Assembly (NCBI RefSeq): GCF_014203395.1
Contig: NZ_JACHIW010000001.1
Location: 5,439,501 to 5,503,500 of the forward strand
Direction of reading: 5' to 3'
DNA: 64,000 nt
From: Saccharopolyspora phatthalungensis
GTDB lineage: Bacteria > Actinomycetota > Actinomycetes > Mycobacteriales > Pseudonocardiaceae
The notes below the pieces were generated by a model, which ran no database searches, was not told where the DNA came from, and saw only the letters and a program-made list of their open reading frames with translations. The position numbers and the translations under genes were made by a program. Position 1 is the stretch's first letter, and each line of letters starts with the position of its first letter. Shown here in pieces: positions 8,748 through 19,860 of this stretch.

Positions 8748-10036
8748 AGGTCCCCCGGGTGTTGCAAGAACGTGTCGACGGCAGTGAGGAAGCGGGCGCC
8801 GGTGGCGCCGTCAGTGGCTCGGTGGTCGCCGGAGAGCGTTGCGGTGACCAGCGGCCGGATACCGAGCAGATCGCCGATCGCCCACGGTCGGTGACTGACC
8901 GCGCCGAATCCGACGAGAGCCACTTGTGGTGGGTAGATCACGCCTTGGACGGATTCGACACCGAGCTCGCCGAGGTTGGTCACGGTGATGGTGGCCGGTG
9001 CGGTGTCCGAGGAACGCAGACGACCATTGCGGGCGCGGGAGACCAGCTCGCGCAGGCGGCGCATGACTTCGGTGAGGGGGAGCTGTTCGGCGTTGGGGAT
9101 GCTGGGGGTAAGCAGACCGCCGCCGTGCAGTGACACGGCGACACCCAGGTGTACTGCGTCTGCGGGCTGGAAGCGGTCGTTGGTCCAGTGGCCGTTGAGG
9201 TCGGGGACCTCGCGCGCGGCGAGTGCGCTGGCTTTGAGCAAGAGTGCGGCGGGTACGATGCGGTCTGCCACCGGGGCGTGGCGGTTGCGTTCACGTAGCC
9301 ATTCGAGTGCATTCGCGAGGTCGATGGTGCTGATGAGGTAGTAGTGCGGGATCTCGCGTTTCGACCTGGCCATGAGCGCTGCGATGGCGTGCCGCATGGC
9401 CTCCGCGCTGCGTTCGCCCGTGCTTGGGCGTGATGGCGCGGCAGGAGGTTTCTCCGCTGCGGCGCGTACATCGCGTGCTCGAACGGATCCGTTGGCGCCG
9501 GTTCCGGTCAGCCGGTTCGGGTCGACGCCGAGTTCGGTGGCCAGCCGTCGGGCGTAGGGCGAGATCCGCGGCCGCGTTGCTGCGGGTGCCTTGACGGGTG
9601 GTGTTTCGATGCGCCGGTGAATGGCGGCTTCGACGTCGGCGTGAGTGACGGCTCCTCCGTGGCCGGTGCCGTGGATCGTCGTGAGGTCGATGCCGTGTTG
9701 TGCGGCGAGTTTGCGCACCGGGGGCGTGGCAACCGTCGGGTGAGGTTGGGGTGTCGGCGCGGCGGGTTGGAGTGGTGCGGGGCCGGAGGGGGCTCCGTGC
9801 GCACCGGTGGAGATGATAGCGAGCGGGCTGCCGACCGGTACCGTCTGGCCCGGTTGCACGAGTAGGCGGTCGATGATGCCGGTGTCGAAGCATTCCACCT
9901 CGATGGTGGCCTTCTCGGTGTCCACGGCCGCGACGAGATCTCCCTTGTGGACGGTGTCACCGGGCTGGACAAGCCATTCGACGAGGGTGCCCTGCTCCAT
10001 GTCCGCACCCAGGGACGGCATCCGGAACTCGGCCAT
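8744..10036 (-). CDS. Dihydrolipoamide acyltransferase (E2) of a 2-oxoacid dehydrogenase complex
   Basis: A 430-aa E2. One N-terminal lipoyl domain carries the lipoylated lysine in DTEKATIEVE. A Pro/Ala-rich linker follows, then two peripheral subunit-binding-like segments, VRKLAAQHGIDLTTIHGTG and ARRLATELGVDPNRLTGTG. The C-terminal catalytic domain ends with the HxxxDG active site, GDHRATDGATGARFL. The start is ATG 10036, one base after the E1-beta stop; longer in-frame starts run into E1-beta coding DNA. It would take the acyl group from E1 and pass it to CoA. Pyruvate, acetoin or a branched substrate are all possible. No E3 (lipoamide dehydrogenase) gene is nearby. Confidence 0.92.
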   Translation of the reverse strand: MAEFRMPSLGADMEQGTLVEWLVQPGDTVHKGDLVAAVDTEKATIEVECFDTGIIDRLLVQPGQTVPVGSPLAIISTGAHGAPSGPAPLQPAAPTPQPHPTVATPPVRKLAAQHGIDLTTIHGTGHGGAVTHADVEAAIHRRIETPPVKAPAATRPRISPYARRLATELGVDPNRLTGTGANGSVRARDVRAAAEKPPAAPSRPSTGERSAEAMRHAIAALMARSKREIPHYYLISTIDLANALEWLRERNRHAPVADRIVPAALLLKASALAAREVPDLNGHWTNDRFQPADAVHLGVAVSLHGGGLLTPSIPNAEQLPLTEVMRRLRELVSRARNGRLRSSDTAPATITVTNLGELGVESVQGVIYPPQVALVGFGAVSHRPWAIGDLLGIRPLVTATLSGDHRATDGATGARFLTAVDTFLQHPGDL

Positions 10037-10037
10037 C

Positions 10038-11018
10038 TCAGCCCACCACCCGCCGCGCCGCGGCCACCACGTCGTCGGTCTGGGGCAGGGCGGCGTCTTC
10101 GAGGTGTTTGGCGTAGGGCATGGGGACCTCGGCGGTGCACACCCGTTCCACAGGGGCGTCGAGGTCGTAGAAGGCGTGTTCAGTGATGCGCGCGGCGATC
10201 TCGGCCGAAAGGCTGCCGCTGCGCCATCCCTCGTCGACCACGACGGCGTGGTGGGTGCGCCGGACGGAGTCGAGGATGCTCGCCTCGTCCAGCGGGCGCA
10301 GCGTGCGTAGGTCGATGACGTCGGCCTCGATGCCCTCGGCGGCGAGTTGTTCGGCGGCGGCCAGCGTTGTGGGCAGGGTGCCGCCATAGGTGATGAGTGA
10401 GATGTCGGTGCCTGTGCGGCGGAGGGCTGCGTTGTCGATATCCACCGCATCGGCCGGTTCATCAAGGTCCCCGGCGGCGTTGTAGAGCGAGCCGTGCTCG
10501 AACACCAGCACCGGGTCCGGGCACTCCAGCGCCGGGCGCAGCATGCCACGGGCGTCCGGCAGGGTGGCCGGGGTGATGATGCGCAGTCCGGGGATGTGGG
10601 CGTACCAGCCTTCCAGACTGTGGGAGTGCTGCGCGGCGAGCTGACGTCCGGCACCGGTGGTCATGCGGATGACCAGCGGGACGCTGAGCTGCCCGCCGGA
10701 CATGTGCAGCAGGGTGGCGGCGTTGTTGAGGATCTGATCCAGGGCCAGCAGGCTGAAGTTGACGGTCATGATCTCCACGATGGGGCGCATCCCGGCCAGT
10801 GCCGCGCCGATGCCGGCGCCGACGAACGCCGACTCCGACAGCGGGGTGTCCCGGATGCGCTCTGGGCCGAACTCCTCCAGGAGGCCGAGGCTGACGGCGA
10901 AGCAGCCGCCGTAGCGGCCGACGTCCTCGCCCATGAGGAACACACGCTCGTCGTCGCGGAGTGCTTCGCGCAGCGCCTCCCGGATGGCGTCGCGGTAGGT
11001 GGTGTGCACGGCGGTCAT
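10038..11018 (-). CDS. 2-oxoacid dehydrogenase E1 component, beta subunit
   Basis: A 326-aa beta subunit of a heterotetrameric thiamine-diphosphate dehydrogenase (pyruvate or acetoin type). It shows [12 protein letters not shown] near the N-terminus, then [20 protein letters not shown] and [20 protein letters not shown]. The central block is [19 protein letters not shown], with [18 protein letters not shown] after it. It overlaps the E1-alpha stop by four bases, so the two are translationally coupled. Confidence 0.93.
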   Translation of the reverse strand: MTAVHTTYRDAIREALREALRDDERVFLMGEDVGRYGGCFAVSLGLLEEFGPERIRDTPLSESAFVGAGIGAALAGMRPIVEIMTVNFSLLALDQILNNAATLLHMSGGQLSVPLVIRMTTGAGRQLAAQHSHSLEGWYAHIPGLRIITPATLPDARGMLRPALECPDPVLVFEHGSLYNAAGDLDEPADAVDIDNAALRRTGTDISLITYGGTLPTTLAAAEQLAAEGIEADVIDLRTLRPLDEASILDSVRRTHHAVVVDEGWRSGSLSAEIAARITEHAFYDLDAPVERVCTAEVPMPYAKHLEDAALPQTDDVVAAARRVVG

Positions 11019-12007
11019 GGCTGCTCGGTATAAACGAAACGGGTCAGGTCCTCGACGGGCTCGAGCGCTCCGGCCTGTGCTTCGGAAACCGCCCCATCCA
11101 GCTCGGTGTCCATTTCGGACCCCAATGCGGTCAGGGTCTCGTCGGTGAGTTCGCCGTCGTCGCGCATGCGGGCGGTGAGCCGGTCGATCGGGTCGTACTG
11201 CTTCCAGTGTTCAACTTCGGCTTTGTCGCGGTAGCGTTCCGCGTCGTACATCGAGTGCGCCCGGAACCGGTAGGTCCGCAGTTCCAGGAAGCACGGCCCG
11301 GGGCTGCCACGCATGGTCTCCACCGCGCGATGGCCCGCAGCGGCGACGGCCTCCGCATCCATCCCGTCGACGGCCCACGACGGCATCCCGTAGGAGCTCG
11401 CCCGCAGCGCCAGGTCGGTCTCGGCCTGCGCTCGGGCAAGAGCGGTACCCATGGCGTAGAGGTTGTTCTCGCAGCAGAACAGCACCGGCAGCCGCCACAG
11501 TGCGGCCAGGTTCAAGCATTCGTGGAACTCGCCCTCGGCGACGGCGCCGTCGCCGAACAGGCACGCAGTGACCTGCGGACGACCGCGCATCGCATCGGCC
11601 AGCGCGAGCCCCACGGCGATCGGCAGTCCTCCTCCGACGATCGCGTTGCCGCCGTAGAACCGCCGGGAGACGTCGAAGAGGTGCATCGATCCGCCACGTC
11701 CCCGGCTGCATCCGGTGACGCGGCCGAACATCTCGGCCATCACCGAGACCATTGGGACCCCGCGGGCGAGGGCGTGGCCGTGTTCGCGGTAAGTGGACAC
11801 CACGGCGTCGTCGGGGCTCAGCGCCTGCATCAAACCCGCCGCGACGGCTTCTTCGCCGATGTAGAGGTGCATGAATCCGCGGATTTCCGCGGTGCTGTAG
11901 AGCTCGACGCAGCGCTCTTCGAAGCGGCGGATCCGCAGCATTTGCCGCAGCAATTCGGTGCGGTGCTTGGCCTTAGCGCTGGTCGCTGGTGATCCTCGTC
12001 GGCTCAT
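11015..12007 (-). CDS. 2-oxoacid dehydrogenase E1 component, alpha subunit
   Basis: A 330-aa alpha subunit that binds thiamine diphosphate. The cofactor motif GDG...NN is seen as [20 protein letters not shown] followed by CCENN. The N-terminal block is [20 protein letters not shown] with [12 protein letters not shown]. The phosphorylation-loop region reads [15 protein letters not shown]. It overlaps the acetyl-CoA synthetase stop by four bases. The gene order acs-E1alpha-E1beta-E2-ACP is tight enough for a single transcript. Confidence 0.93.
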   Translation of the reverse strand: MSRRGSPATSAKAKHRTELLRQMLRIRRFEERCVELYSTAEIRGFMHLYIGEEAVAAGLMQALSPDDAVVSTYREHGHALARGVPMVSVMAEMFGRVTGCSRGRGGSMHLFDVSRRFYGGNAIVGGGLPIAVGLALADAMRGRPQVTACLFGDGAVAEGEFHECLNLAALWRLPVLFCCENNLYAMGTALARAQAETDLALRASSYGMPSWAVDGMDAEAVAAAGHRAVETMRGSPGPCFLELRTYRFRAHSMYDAERYRDKAEVEHWKQYDPIDRLTARMRDDGELTDETLTALGSEMDTELDGAVSEAQAGALEPVEDLTRFVYTEQP

Positions 12008-13776
12008 CGCGTCTTCTCCAGTGTGGACAGATCTCCTTCCGGGAGGCCGAGTTCCCGGGATTTGAGCAACCGGCGCATGACCTTTCCGCTGCGGGTGTGC
12101 GGAAGGTCGTCGTCGAAGGTGAGTTCTTTCGGGGCCACCGCGCCGAGCCGACGTCGACCGAAGGCCAGCAATTCGGTGCGCAGCTCCTCACTTGGTGTAT
12201 GCCCCGGGCGTAGCGACACGAACGCCTTCACCAGCTCTCCGGCGACCGGGTCCGGTTTGCCGATCACTCCGGCTTCGGCCACCGCCGGGTGCTCCATCAA
12301 GGTGCTTTCCACTTCGAAGGGCCCGACGAGATGACCGGCGGACTTGATCACGTCGTCAGCTCGGCCGACGAACCAGTAGTAGCCATCGGAGTCCCGCGCG
12401 GCGATGTCGCCGGTGAGGTACCAGCCGTCGGCGAACGCCGCCGCATACCGGGCCTCGTCGTGCAGATAACCGCGGAACATCGACGGCCACCCGGGCCGCA
12501 ACGCGAGCTCGCCCTCGACGTCGGCGCCGGTCAATTCGCGCACCTTCCCGTGCTCGACGCGGGCCCGGCCGTCCTCGCCGCGCTCCAGCAGGCCGGCTTC
12601 GACGCCGGGCACCGGGCGGCCCATCGACCCGGGCCGGACCTCCTCGGCCGGATAGTTACTGATCATGATCGCGCCGGTCTCAGTCTGCCACCAGTTGTCG
12701 TGGACGGGCAGCCCCAGCACGTCTTGACCCCACACCACGACTTCGGGGTTGAGCGGCTCTCCGACGCTGGCGACATACCGCAGGGCGGACAGGTCGTAGC
12801 GGGACGCCAGCTCCGGACCGTGTCGCATCAACATGCGCAGCGCGGTCGGGGCGGTATACCAGACGGTGACGCGCTGCTCGGCGAGCACGCGGTACCAGCG
12901 CCGCGCGTCGAACTCGCCCTCATCGCTGACCACGGTGGTGCCGTGCGTCAAGGGAGCGATGATCCCGTAGGAAGTGCCGGTGACCCAGCCGGGATCTGCG
13001 GTGCACCAGAACACGTCATCCGGACGCAAGTCCAGCGCATACGCTGCGGTGGCGTGGTGCGCGACCACCGCGTCATGCACGTGCACGGCGCCTTTTGGCC
13101 TGCCTGTGGTGCCGCTGGTGAAGTGCAGCAACGCCCAATCCTCTGGCGACGTCGGCGGGATCTCGAAATCGGTGCCAGCCCGCGCGAGCGCGTCCGCCAA
13201 ATCGATGGTCCCAGGTTCCGCGTCTCCGTCGCCGACTAGAAGCACGTGCCGCAACTGTGGCAGGTCGGCGCGGATCTGTCGGATCTTGTTCCGGTACAGC
13301 CGCGGCGTCGTCACCAGCACGGCCCCGGCACCGATCCGAAGCCGATCGAAGACCGGTTGCGGCCCGAACGCCGAGAACAACGGTGCCAGCACACAGTTGG
13401 CCTTCAAGGTCCCCAGGGCAACCACGTACAGCGCGGGAACGCGACCGAGCAAGGTGTACACCCGTTCGCCGCGTCGGACTCCGAGCCCGCGCAGGAGGTT
13501 CGCGAACCGGCTGGTCTGCTCCCGCAACTCTGCGTAACTGACTGCCGTCACCTGGTCTTGCTTGTCCACACAACGCAGCGCAGCGACGTGCGCCCGCTCC
13601 CCAGCGGCATGCCGGTCCACCGCTTCGTGAGCGATGTTCAAGCCCCGGCACCCAGGAAGGCCGGACAGCTGCAACCGGGCGACCGACCAGTCGAACTCAC
13701 GTCGGACCTGGTCGTACTCGCCGAGGTTCGACACAATGCGCTGCTCGTCCGGCTTGCTGATGGGCTCCCACCGCAT
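12004..13776 (-). CDS. Acetyl-CoA synthetase-like AMP-forming acyl-CoA ligase
   Basis: A 590-aa ANL-superfamily enzyme that adenylates a short carboxylate (probably acetate) and forms its CoA ester. It carries the P-loop-like [20 protein letters not shown] and the acetate-pocket region [14 protein letters not shown]. The A5 motif is [15 protein letters not shown], the A7/A8 region is [20 protein letters not shown], and the acetylatable lysine region is [15 protein letters not shown] 13776 has a strong GGAAGGAGG site, so the longer frame from 13809 is not used. It heads the operon with the E1/E2 and ACP genes; both routes would deliver acetyl groups. Confidence 0.9.
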   Translation of the reverse strand: MRWEPISKPDEQRIVSNLGEYDQVRREFDWSVARLQLSGLPGCRGLNIAHEAVDRHAAGERAHVAALRCVDKQDQVTAVSYAELREQTSRFANLLRGLGVRRGERVYTLLGRVPALYVVALGTLKANCVLAPLFSAFGPQPVFDRLRIGAGAVLVTTPRLYRNKIRQIRADLPQLRHVLLVGDGDAEPGTIDLADALARAGTDFEIPPTSPEDWALLHFTSGTTGRPKGAVHVHDAVVAHHATAAYALDLRPDDVFWCTADPGWVTGTSYGIIAPLTHGTTVVSDEGEFDARRWYRVLAEQRVTVWYTAPTALRMLMRHGPELASRYDLSALRYVASVGEPLNPEVVVWGQDVLGLPVHDNWWQTETGAIMISNYPAEEVRPGSMGRPVPGVEAGLLERGEDGRARVEHGKVRELTGADVEGELALRPGWPSMFRGYLHDEARYAAAFADGWYLTGDIAARDSDGYYWFVGRADDVIKSAGHLVGPFEVESTLMEHPAVAEAGVIGKPDPVAGELVKAFVSLRPGHTPSEELRTELLAFGRRRLGAVAPKELTFDDDLPHTRSGKVMRRLLKSRELGLPEGDLSTLEKTR

Positions 13777-14032
13777 CGGGCCTCCTTCCCGCCATGCCTG
13801 ACCAGGCAAGCCCGCTGACGACTACGCCCGCTAGAGGCCAACGGCTCTCGCAGGGACGCACCTGGCCTGGTGGCTCTTCCCGCGTGACCGGTGGCTCGCG
13901 TGGCGAGCGGGTACTCACAGGTGTCGACGCTGCGGTGAGGGCTTGGAGGTGCGCGACCTCGCGCTGAGGACGCGGTCACCCACGGGCTGGGCGCAGTCAT
14001 CGCGGGTCGTATACGTGGATGGGAGGCGGCAG

Positions 14033-16375
14033 GTGAGTGGCCAGGCCGATCGGGGTGCTCGCGACGGGCACCGCACCGCTGTGCTCGATGTCAGCGGGAT
14101 GTTGTGGGCGTCGGAGCAGAGCATTGTGGGCTCGGTGCTGGCCCGACGACCAGGGGTGGTCGTGGTCGAGACGAATCCGGTGGCCCAGACGGCGACGGTG
14201 ACCTTCGACCCTGGGCGGACTTCGCTGGCCGAGTTGCGTCGCTGGGTGCGGGAGTGCGGCTACCACTGCGCCGGTCAGTCTGTGCCGTCCCACATCTGCG
14301 ACCCGTTGCTGGAACCGGGTGCGCGGGTAGCGGCTCCGCCTGCTGAGGTCGTGGAGGCGCCGCCGGAGGCCGTGTCGATGGCGGGGATGGTCGCCGACAT
14401 GCGCAACCGGTTCCTGGTGGCGTTGGTGTTCTCGATCCCGATCGTGGTGTGGTCGCCGATCGGGGTCGAGGTCCTGGGCTTGGACGTGCCGGTGCCGTTT
14501 GGGTTGCGGCAGGATGTGTGGGCGTTGCTGCTGAGCCTGCCGGTGATCTTCTACTCCTGTTCGATCTTCTTTGCCGGTGCGATGCGGGCGCTTCGGGCGC
14601 GCACGCTGGACATGATGGTGCTGGTCGCCGTCGCGGTCGGCGCCGGGTGGCTGTACTCGCTGGTGGTCACGGCCACCGGCGGTGGGGAGGTGTTCTACGA
14701 GGCCGCGACCGTGCTGGCGGCGTTCGTGCTGCTCGGGCACTGGTTCGAGATGCGAGCACGCGGAGGAGCAAACGACGCGATCCGCACCCTGCTCGACCTC
14801 GCACCGCCCAAGGCGCTCGTCGTCCGCAACACCGAGCCGGTGGAAATCCCGACGGCCGAGGTGGTCGTGGGCGATCTGCTCCTGGTGCGGCCGGGAGCCA
14901 AGATCGCCGTCGACGGCGTGGTCGTCGACGGCGACAGCGAGGTCGACGAATCGATGGTCACCGGCGAGAGCCTCCCGGTGCACAAGCATCCCGGTTCAGT
15001 AGTCGTCGGGGCCACGATCAACACCCACGGGACCCTGCGGGTGCGGGCGACCAAGGTCGGTTCGGATACCGCTCTGGCTCAGATCGTGCAGCTCGTGCAG
15101 GCGGCTCAGAACTCCAAGGCGCCGGGCCAGCGGCTGGCCGACCGCGCCGCGTTCTGGCTGGTGCTGGTCGCACTGGTCGGCGGTGGGCTGACGCTGGCGG
15201 CGTGGCTGGTTGCCGAAAGCCCGTTCAGCGCGGCGATCCTGTTCGCCATCACGGTCGTGGTCATCACCTGCCCGGACGCCCTGGGGTTGGCGACACCGAC
15301 GGCGATCATGGTCGGCACCGGTCTGGGCGCCGCGCGCGGGGTGCTGTTCAAGAACGCGATGGCGCTGGAGACATCGGCTCGTGTCCAGGTCGTGGTCATG
15401 GACAAGACGGGCACCCTGACCAAGGGTGAGCCGGAGGTGACCGACGTCCACACCGACGGCATCTCCGAGGATGCGTTGATCGGGTTGGTGGCCGCGGTTG
15501 AACGGGAGTCCGAGCATCCGCTGGCGTCGGCGATCGTCGGCCACGCGCGCAGCCAGGACCTCGACACATTGCGCGCCGAACGGTTCGAGGCGGTCCCCGG
15601 ACATGGCGCCATCGCCGAAGTGGCGGGTCGAAAGGTCGTGGTGGGCAACCGGAAGCTGCTGGAGCGAGAAGGCATTGACTTCGGGACGCTGAGCCAGCGC
15701 CGGGACGAGTTGGCCACCACCGGCCGCACCGTGGTGCTTGCTGCGGTCGACGGGCGCGCGGCCGGGGTCATCGGTATTGCCGACGCTCCGCGCGAGACCT
15801 CGGCCGACGCGGTGGCAGCCCTGCACGGCCTCGGCGTCGAGGTCGCGATGCTCACCGGCGACAACCAAGCCACTGCCGAGCGGATCGCGCAGCGGCTGGG
15901 CATCGACACCGTCATCGCCGAAGTCCTGCCCGGCGACAAGGCGGCCAAGATCGCCGAACTGCAAAGCACCGGCCGCACGGTCGCCATGGTCGGCGACGGC
16001 GTCAACGACGCACCCGCCCTCGCCCAAGCCGACGTGGGGATCGCGATCGGAGCCGGCACGGACGTGGCCATCGAGACCGCCGACGTCGTGCTCATGCGCT
16101 CCGATCCCGTCGGTGTTCCCACCGCGCTGCGCATAGGCCGCGGCACGCTGCGCAAGATGCGGCAGAATCTCGGCTGGGCCATCGGCTACAACGCGATCGC
16201 GCTGCCCATCGCCGCCGGCGTGTTCGAACCCGCCTTCGGTCTCATGCTCCGCCCGGAGATCGCAGCGCTGACCATGTCCGGATCCAGCGTGATCGTTGCC
16301 GTCAACGCCCTCGCCCTCAAACGACTACACCTCCCCGCCGGGCCCGCCCAATCGCCTCCGCCGCATGGGAGGTGA
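14033..16375 (+). CDS. P1B-type heavy-metal transporting ATPase with altered CPD motif
   Basis: A 780-aa metal pump. The N-terminal HMA-like domain (about residues 15-80) has lost its CxxC: the position reads [18 protein letters not shown]. Six to eight membrane helices follow. The actuator TGE is in [15 protein letters not shown] and the phosphorylated Asp is in [14 protein letters not shown]. The HP motif is [10 protein letters not shown], and the hinge is [20 protein letters not shown]. The membrane metal-site motif reads [14 protein letters not shown], so the usual CPC is CPD. GTG 14033 follows GGGAGGCGGCAG; a TTG start at 13943 lacks such a site. It is divergent from the acs operon. Metal specificity is uncertain, though copper-family ATPases are closest in layout. 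Confidence 0.9.
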   Translation: MSGQADRGARDGHRTAVLDVSGMLWASEQSIVGSVLARRPGVVVVETNPVAQTATVTFDPGRTSLAELRRWVRECGYHCAGQSVPSHICDPLLEPGARVAAPPAEVVEAPPEAVSMAGMVADMRNRFLVALVFSIPIVVWSPIGVEVLGLDVPVPFGLRQDVWALLLSLPVIFYSCSIFFAGAMRALRARTLDMMVLVAVAVGAGWLYSLVVTATGGGEVFYEAATVLAAFVLLGHWFEMRARGGANDAIRTLLDLAPPKALVVRNTEPVEIPTAEVVVGDLLLVRPGAKIAVDGVVVDGDSEVDESMVTGESLPVHKHPGSVVVGATINTHGTLRVRATKVGSDTALAQIVQLVQAAQNSKAPGQRLADRAAFWLVLVALVGGGLTLAAWLVAESPFSAAILFAITVVVITCPDALGLATPTAIMVGTGLGAARGVLFKNAMALETSARVQVVVMDKTGTLTKGEPEVTDVHTDGISEDALIGLVAAVERESEHPLASAIVGHARSQDLDTLRAERFEAVPGHGAIAEVAGRKVVVGNRKLLEREGIDFGTLSQRRDELATTGRTVVLAAVDGRAAGVIGIADAPRETSADAVAALHGLGVEVAMLTGDNQATAERIAQRLGIDTVIAEVLPGDKAAKIAELQSTGRTVAMVGDGVNDAPALAQADVGIAIGAGTDVAIETADVVLMRSDPVGVPTALRIGRGTLRKMRQNLGWAIGYNAIALPIAAGVFEPAFGLMLRPEIAALTMSGSSVIVAVNALALKRLHLPAGPAQSPPPHGR

Positions 16376-16556
16376 TCGCGGCAGCCGAAGACGAGCGACC
16401 GCACAGATGCGCAGGATGACGGATGCGGCCGAGGCGATCCGAGCAGGGCAGGGGAGTTGACCCGCGAACGCGTCGGCTCCGGGTCGATGAGGTCCCGGAT
16501 CGGGGTAGCCGGGCGGGTGAAGGGCTGGTCCGGCCGTGGGCCAGGGGGTGAGCGGA

Positions 16557-17396
16557 ATGCTTGGCGGCGAGAGCGTGGAGCGGGCCGAAGAGACTAGCGT
16601 CGAGGTGCGGAGACGGCTGCCGCGTCGAGTTTACGAGCGTGAGCTTTTCCAGTTGCAGGCGGAGTTGGTGAAGCTGCAGGAGTGGGTTCGGGCCGAGGGT
16701 GCGCGGCTTGTGGTGGTCTTCGAGGGGCGTGATGCGGCCGGTAAGGGGAGCACGATCAAGCGGGTGGCCGAGTACCTCAATCCCCGGGTAGCGCGGATCG
16801 TGGCGCTTCCGGCGCCGTCCGAGCGAGCGCGCTCGCAGTGGTACTTCCAGCGTTACGTCGAGCAGTTGCCTGCGGCGGGGGAGATGGTGCTGTTCGATCG
16901 CAGTTGGTACAACCGCGCCGGCGTCGAGTACGTGATGGGGTTCTGCACACAGCGGGAGTACCGGCTGTTTCTCCGGCAGTGCCCGGTGTTCGAGCGCCTG
17001 CTCGTCGAGGATGGCCTGTTGCTGCGGAAGTACTGGTTCTCGATCAGCCAGGTCGAGCAGGAACGGCGCCTGCGCAAGCGCGTTGATGATCCGATGCGCC
17101 GGTGGAAACTGTCGCCCATCGATCTGGAATCGGTGTCCCGCTGGCAGGAGTATTCGCGGGCCAGGGACGAGATGCTCGCGGCTACCGATACGCCCGAGGC
17201 GCCGTGGTACCTGGTGGAGAGCGAGGACAAGCGCCGGGGGCGGATCAACATGATCGCTCACCTGCTGTCCAGCGTCCCCTATTACGAGGTGCCGCGCCCC
17301 CAGGTGGACCTGCCCGCGCGGCAGCAGCCCGGCGACTACGAGCGGCCGTCCCGGGAGAACTACACCTACGTGCCTGACCACGCCGCTTCGCTCTGA
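16557..17396 (+). CDS. ppk2: Polyphosphate kinase 2 (PPK2 family)
   Basis: A 279-aa PPK2, which transfers phosphate between polyphosphate and nucleoside diphosphates. The Walker A is FEGRDAAGKGSTIKRV. The Walker B is MVLFDRSWYNRAGVE. The lid and later blocks are KYWFSISQVEQERRLRKR and DPMRRWKLSPIDLESVSRW. ATG 16557 follows AGGGGGTGAGCGG; an in-frame GTG at 16536 is also possible. Convergent to the GH65 gene with only 23 bp between. PPK2 could regenerate GTP or ATP when respiration is limited, in keeping with the surrounding stress genes. Confidence 0.92.
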   Translation: MLGGESVERAEETSVEVRRRLPRRVYERELFQLQAELVKLQEWVRAEGARLVVVFEGRDAAGKGSTIKRVAEYLNPRVARIVALPAPSERARSQWYFQRYVEQLPAAGEMVLFDRSWYNRAGVEYVMGFCTQREYRLFLRQCPVFERLLVEDGLLLRKYWFSISQVEQERRLRKRVDDPMRRWKLSPIDLESVSRWQEYSRARDEMLAATDTPEAPWYLVESEDKRRGRINMIAHLLSSVPYYEVPRPQVDLPARQQPGDYERPSRENYTYVPDHAASL

Positions 17397-17419
17397 TACG
17401 GGCGTGCCGGTGCTGGTGT

Positions 17420-19849
17420 TCAAGGAGCGAAAGCCGTGGGGTCCCCACCTCGGGGTGGGCGTTCCAGGGAGAATCGTGCGGTTTCTCCTGGCCCGAGGGG
17501 GATGATGCGCGGACCGCAGGCGCAGGCCACGGGGAGGCGGGCCCGCCCGGGTGCGGTTCTCACCGTGGCGGTTCGGCCGGTGATCTTGATGGTGAGGGGT
17601 TGGCCGCGGTAGCGGATGGACAGCTCCAGCGGGCCTAGTTCGGCGGGCCACAAGGGGTTGAACCGCAGGGTGTCGTCGCGGACTTCGATGCCGGCGAAGC
17701 AGCGTTGCAGGAGGTCGATGCTGCCGGCCATGGCGGCTAGGTGGATGCCTTCGGCCGTGGTGCCGTGCTGGGTGTCGTGGATGTCGCTGGCGAGCACATT
17801 GTCGAAGAACTCCAGTGCCTGGTGGCGGCGGCCGCGGGCGAGGACCCAGGCGTGCACGACGGCGCTGAGGGTAGATCCGTGGCTGGTGCGCTTGAGGTAG
17901 TACTCGATGTTGTCTGGAATGGCGGGCATCGGGTAACCGAGCCTGGTGAGGATCTCTTCGAGTTCTTCAGCCGACAGCAGGTAGAACAGCATCAGCACGT
18001 CGGCTTGCTTGGACACCTGGTAGCGGTTCGGGTCGTCGTTCTCGCCTTCGAGGATGCGGTCGAGGCGTTGGATGTCGCCGTAGTGCTGCCGGTAGGCGTC
18101 CCAGTCGAGTTCGGCGAGCCGGTCGTAGCCTTCGAACTGGCTGATGATTCCGTTGCCGTGGAAGGGCACGAACATGCGATGTGCGATGCGTTTCCAGCGG
18201 TCGATCTCGCCGTGGCGGAGGTCGAGTGCGTCGGTGAGCTCGGTGCGGCGCTCGACCGGCAGCTCGTGCAGGACCTGTACCGCGGTGTGGCACAGCCAGG
18301 CGGTCATGATGTTGGTGTAGGCGTTGTTGTCGATTCCCGGTCGGTCGCTTCCGGGGTAGGCGGTGTGGTACTCGTCCGGGCCGACGACGCCGCGGATGAC
18401 GTAGCGGTCGCGGCTGCGGTCGTAGTGGGCGAGCGAGGCGAAGAACCGGGCGATTTCCAGGATCATCTCCGCGCCGTAGTCGCTGAAGAACTCGTCGTCC
18501 CCGGTGGCCTGGTGGTAGTGCCAGATGTTGTGCGCGATGGCGATGCCGATGTGGCGCTGAAGATGCGTGTTGTCCGGAAGCCACCGCCCCGAGCGGGGGT
18601 TGAGGTGCAGCAGCTGGCTTTCCTCCCGGCCGTTGCTGCCGCTCTGCCACGGGAACATCGCCCCGGCGAATCCCGCATCGCGAGCGGCGTTCCGGGCCTG
18701 TTGCAGTCGGCGGTAGCGGTAGAGCAGCAATGCCCGGCTCAACTGCGGCATCCGCAGGTTGAGACTCGGCAGGACGAACAGCTCGTCCCAGAACACGTGG
18801 CCGCGATACGCCTCGCCGTGCAGACCACGGGCCGGTAGCCCGACGTCGAGATCCGTGGTGTTGGGCGACACGGTTTGCAGCAGGTGGAACAGGTGCAGGT
18901 GCACCGCCTGCTGCGCGTCCTCACTCATCGATAGTCCACAATGGAAAGCGCTGTGCAGGCGTGCCCATGCCAGGCTATGGGATCGGCACAACTCGTCGAA
19001 ACCGGCTGCGTCCCGCACCTGCTCGACGGCCTCGGCAGCGGGTTCGGTGCTGGCGAAGTCCCGCGAGGTGTGCAGCGCGATGATCTTCTCCACCCGCACT
19101 TCGGTGTTCCGGTCGACCTCGACGGTGAGATCGTGGGCGATCAGGTCCTCGCGACGTAGGAGTGACCGGTCGGCGTCGACCAGTTCGCCGCCGACGAACA
19201 CCCGGACGCGCTCGGCCTCAGCGATGCGGATGTGCGACTGGGACGTTAGCGCCTGCAGGACAACGATGTTCGGGGCGACTTCAGCGATGCGATGATCGAC
19301 GAGGTGTCGGCCGCCCAGGGCACGGTAGCGGGCGACCCCGCTGTTGGTCACGTTGCCGTCGATGCCGCTGCGGAACGTCAGCGGCCCTGACCAGTCTTCC
19401 GCGACGAGCGTGGTCTCCAGACCGGCGAGGTGGGGCGAGGCCATGTGCACGAAGCGGCGCTGCACGATCCTGGTCGTCCGCGCGTGCCCGTCGCGGAAGC
19501 GCAGCCGTCGGACCAGGATACCGCGTTCGAGATCCAACTCCTGCTCGTAGTCGAGCACCTCGACCTGCGCCAGATCGAACCACGGGCCCTCATCGATCCG
19601 GAAGGTCAGCAGCAGCCAGTTCGGCATGTTGACCAACGACTCGGTTTCCACCTCGCGGCCGGACACCGTCGAGGTAAGTCGGTTGTAGCAGCCCGCGACG
19701 TAGGTGCCCGGGTAGTGCGCCGCATCGGCACGGGATTCCGGCGCGGCGCCACGGGTCGCGAAGTACCCGTTGCCCAGCGTGCTCAAGGCCTCCCGGCGGC
19801 CTTCGTCATCCGGGTTGAAGTCGCCAAAGCGGTACTGCCAGGTGGTCAT
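17420..19849 (-). CDS. Glycoside hydrolase family 65 (trehalose/maltose/kojibiose phosphorylase-like)
   Basis: An 809-aa cytosolic GH65 protein. It opens with the family block EALSTLGNGYFATRGAAPES and PGTYVAGCYNRLTS. The (alpha/alpha)6 barrel has GEAYRGHVFWDELFVLP, GAMFPWQSGSNGREE and the general-acid glutamate in VVGPDEYHTAY. The phosphate or glucose-binding region is SKQADVLMLFYLL. C-terminal beta sandwich: GPLELSIRYRGQPLTIKITG. In M. tuberculosis Rv2006 (OtsB1) a GH65 module is fused behind a HAD-OtsB pair; here the HAD-OtsB part is a separate gene 2 kb away. Exact disaccharide cannot be told. Confidence 0.9.
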   Translation of the reverse strand: MTTWQYRFGDFNPDDEGRREALSTLGNGYFATRGAAPESRADAAHYPGTYVAGCYNRLTSTVSGREVETESLVNMPNWLLLTFRIDEGPWFDLAQVEVLDYEQELDLERGILVRRLRFRDGHARTTRIVQRRFVHMASPHLAGLETTLVAEDWSGPLTFRSGIDGNVTNSGVARYRALGGRHLVDHRIAEVAPNIVVLQALTSQSHIRIAEAERVRVFVGGELVDADRSLLRREDLIAHDLTVEVDRNTEVRVEKIIALHTSRDFASTEPAAEAVEQVRDAAGFDELCRSHSLAWARLHSAFHCGLSMSEDAQQAVHLHLFHLLQTVSPNTTDLDVGLPARGLHGEAYRGHVFWDELFVLPSLNLRMPQLSRALLLYRYRRLQQARNAARDAGFAGAMFPWQSGSNGREESQLLHLNPRSGRWLPDNTHLQRHIGIAIAHNIWHYHQATGDDEFFSDYGAEMILEIARFFASLAHYDRSRDRYVIRGVVGPDEYHTAYPGSDRPGIDNNAYTNIMTAWLCHTAVQVLHELPVERRTELTDALDLRHGEIDRWKRIAHRMFVPFHGNGIISQFEGYDRLAELDWDAYRQHYGDIQRLDRILEGENDDPNRYQVSKQADVLMLFYLLSAEELEEILTRLGYPMPAIPDNIEYYLKRTSHGSTLSAVVHAWVLARGRRHQALEFFDNVLASDIHDTQHGTTAEGIHLAAMAGSIDLLQRCFAGIEVRDDTLRFNPLWPAELGPLELSIRYRGQPLTIKITGRTATVRTAPGRARLPVACACGPRIIPLGPGETARFSLERPPRGGDPTAFAP

Positions 19850-19860
19850 GAGGGCCGCGG

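Noticed and set aside
12289..13239. 316-codon + frame inside the acetyl-CoA synthetase
   Set aside because: Shadow of the ligase gene; composition without any domain pattern.
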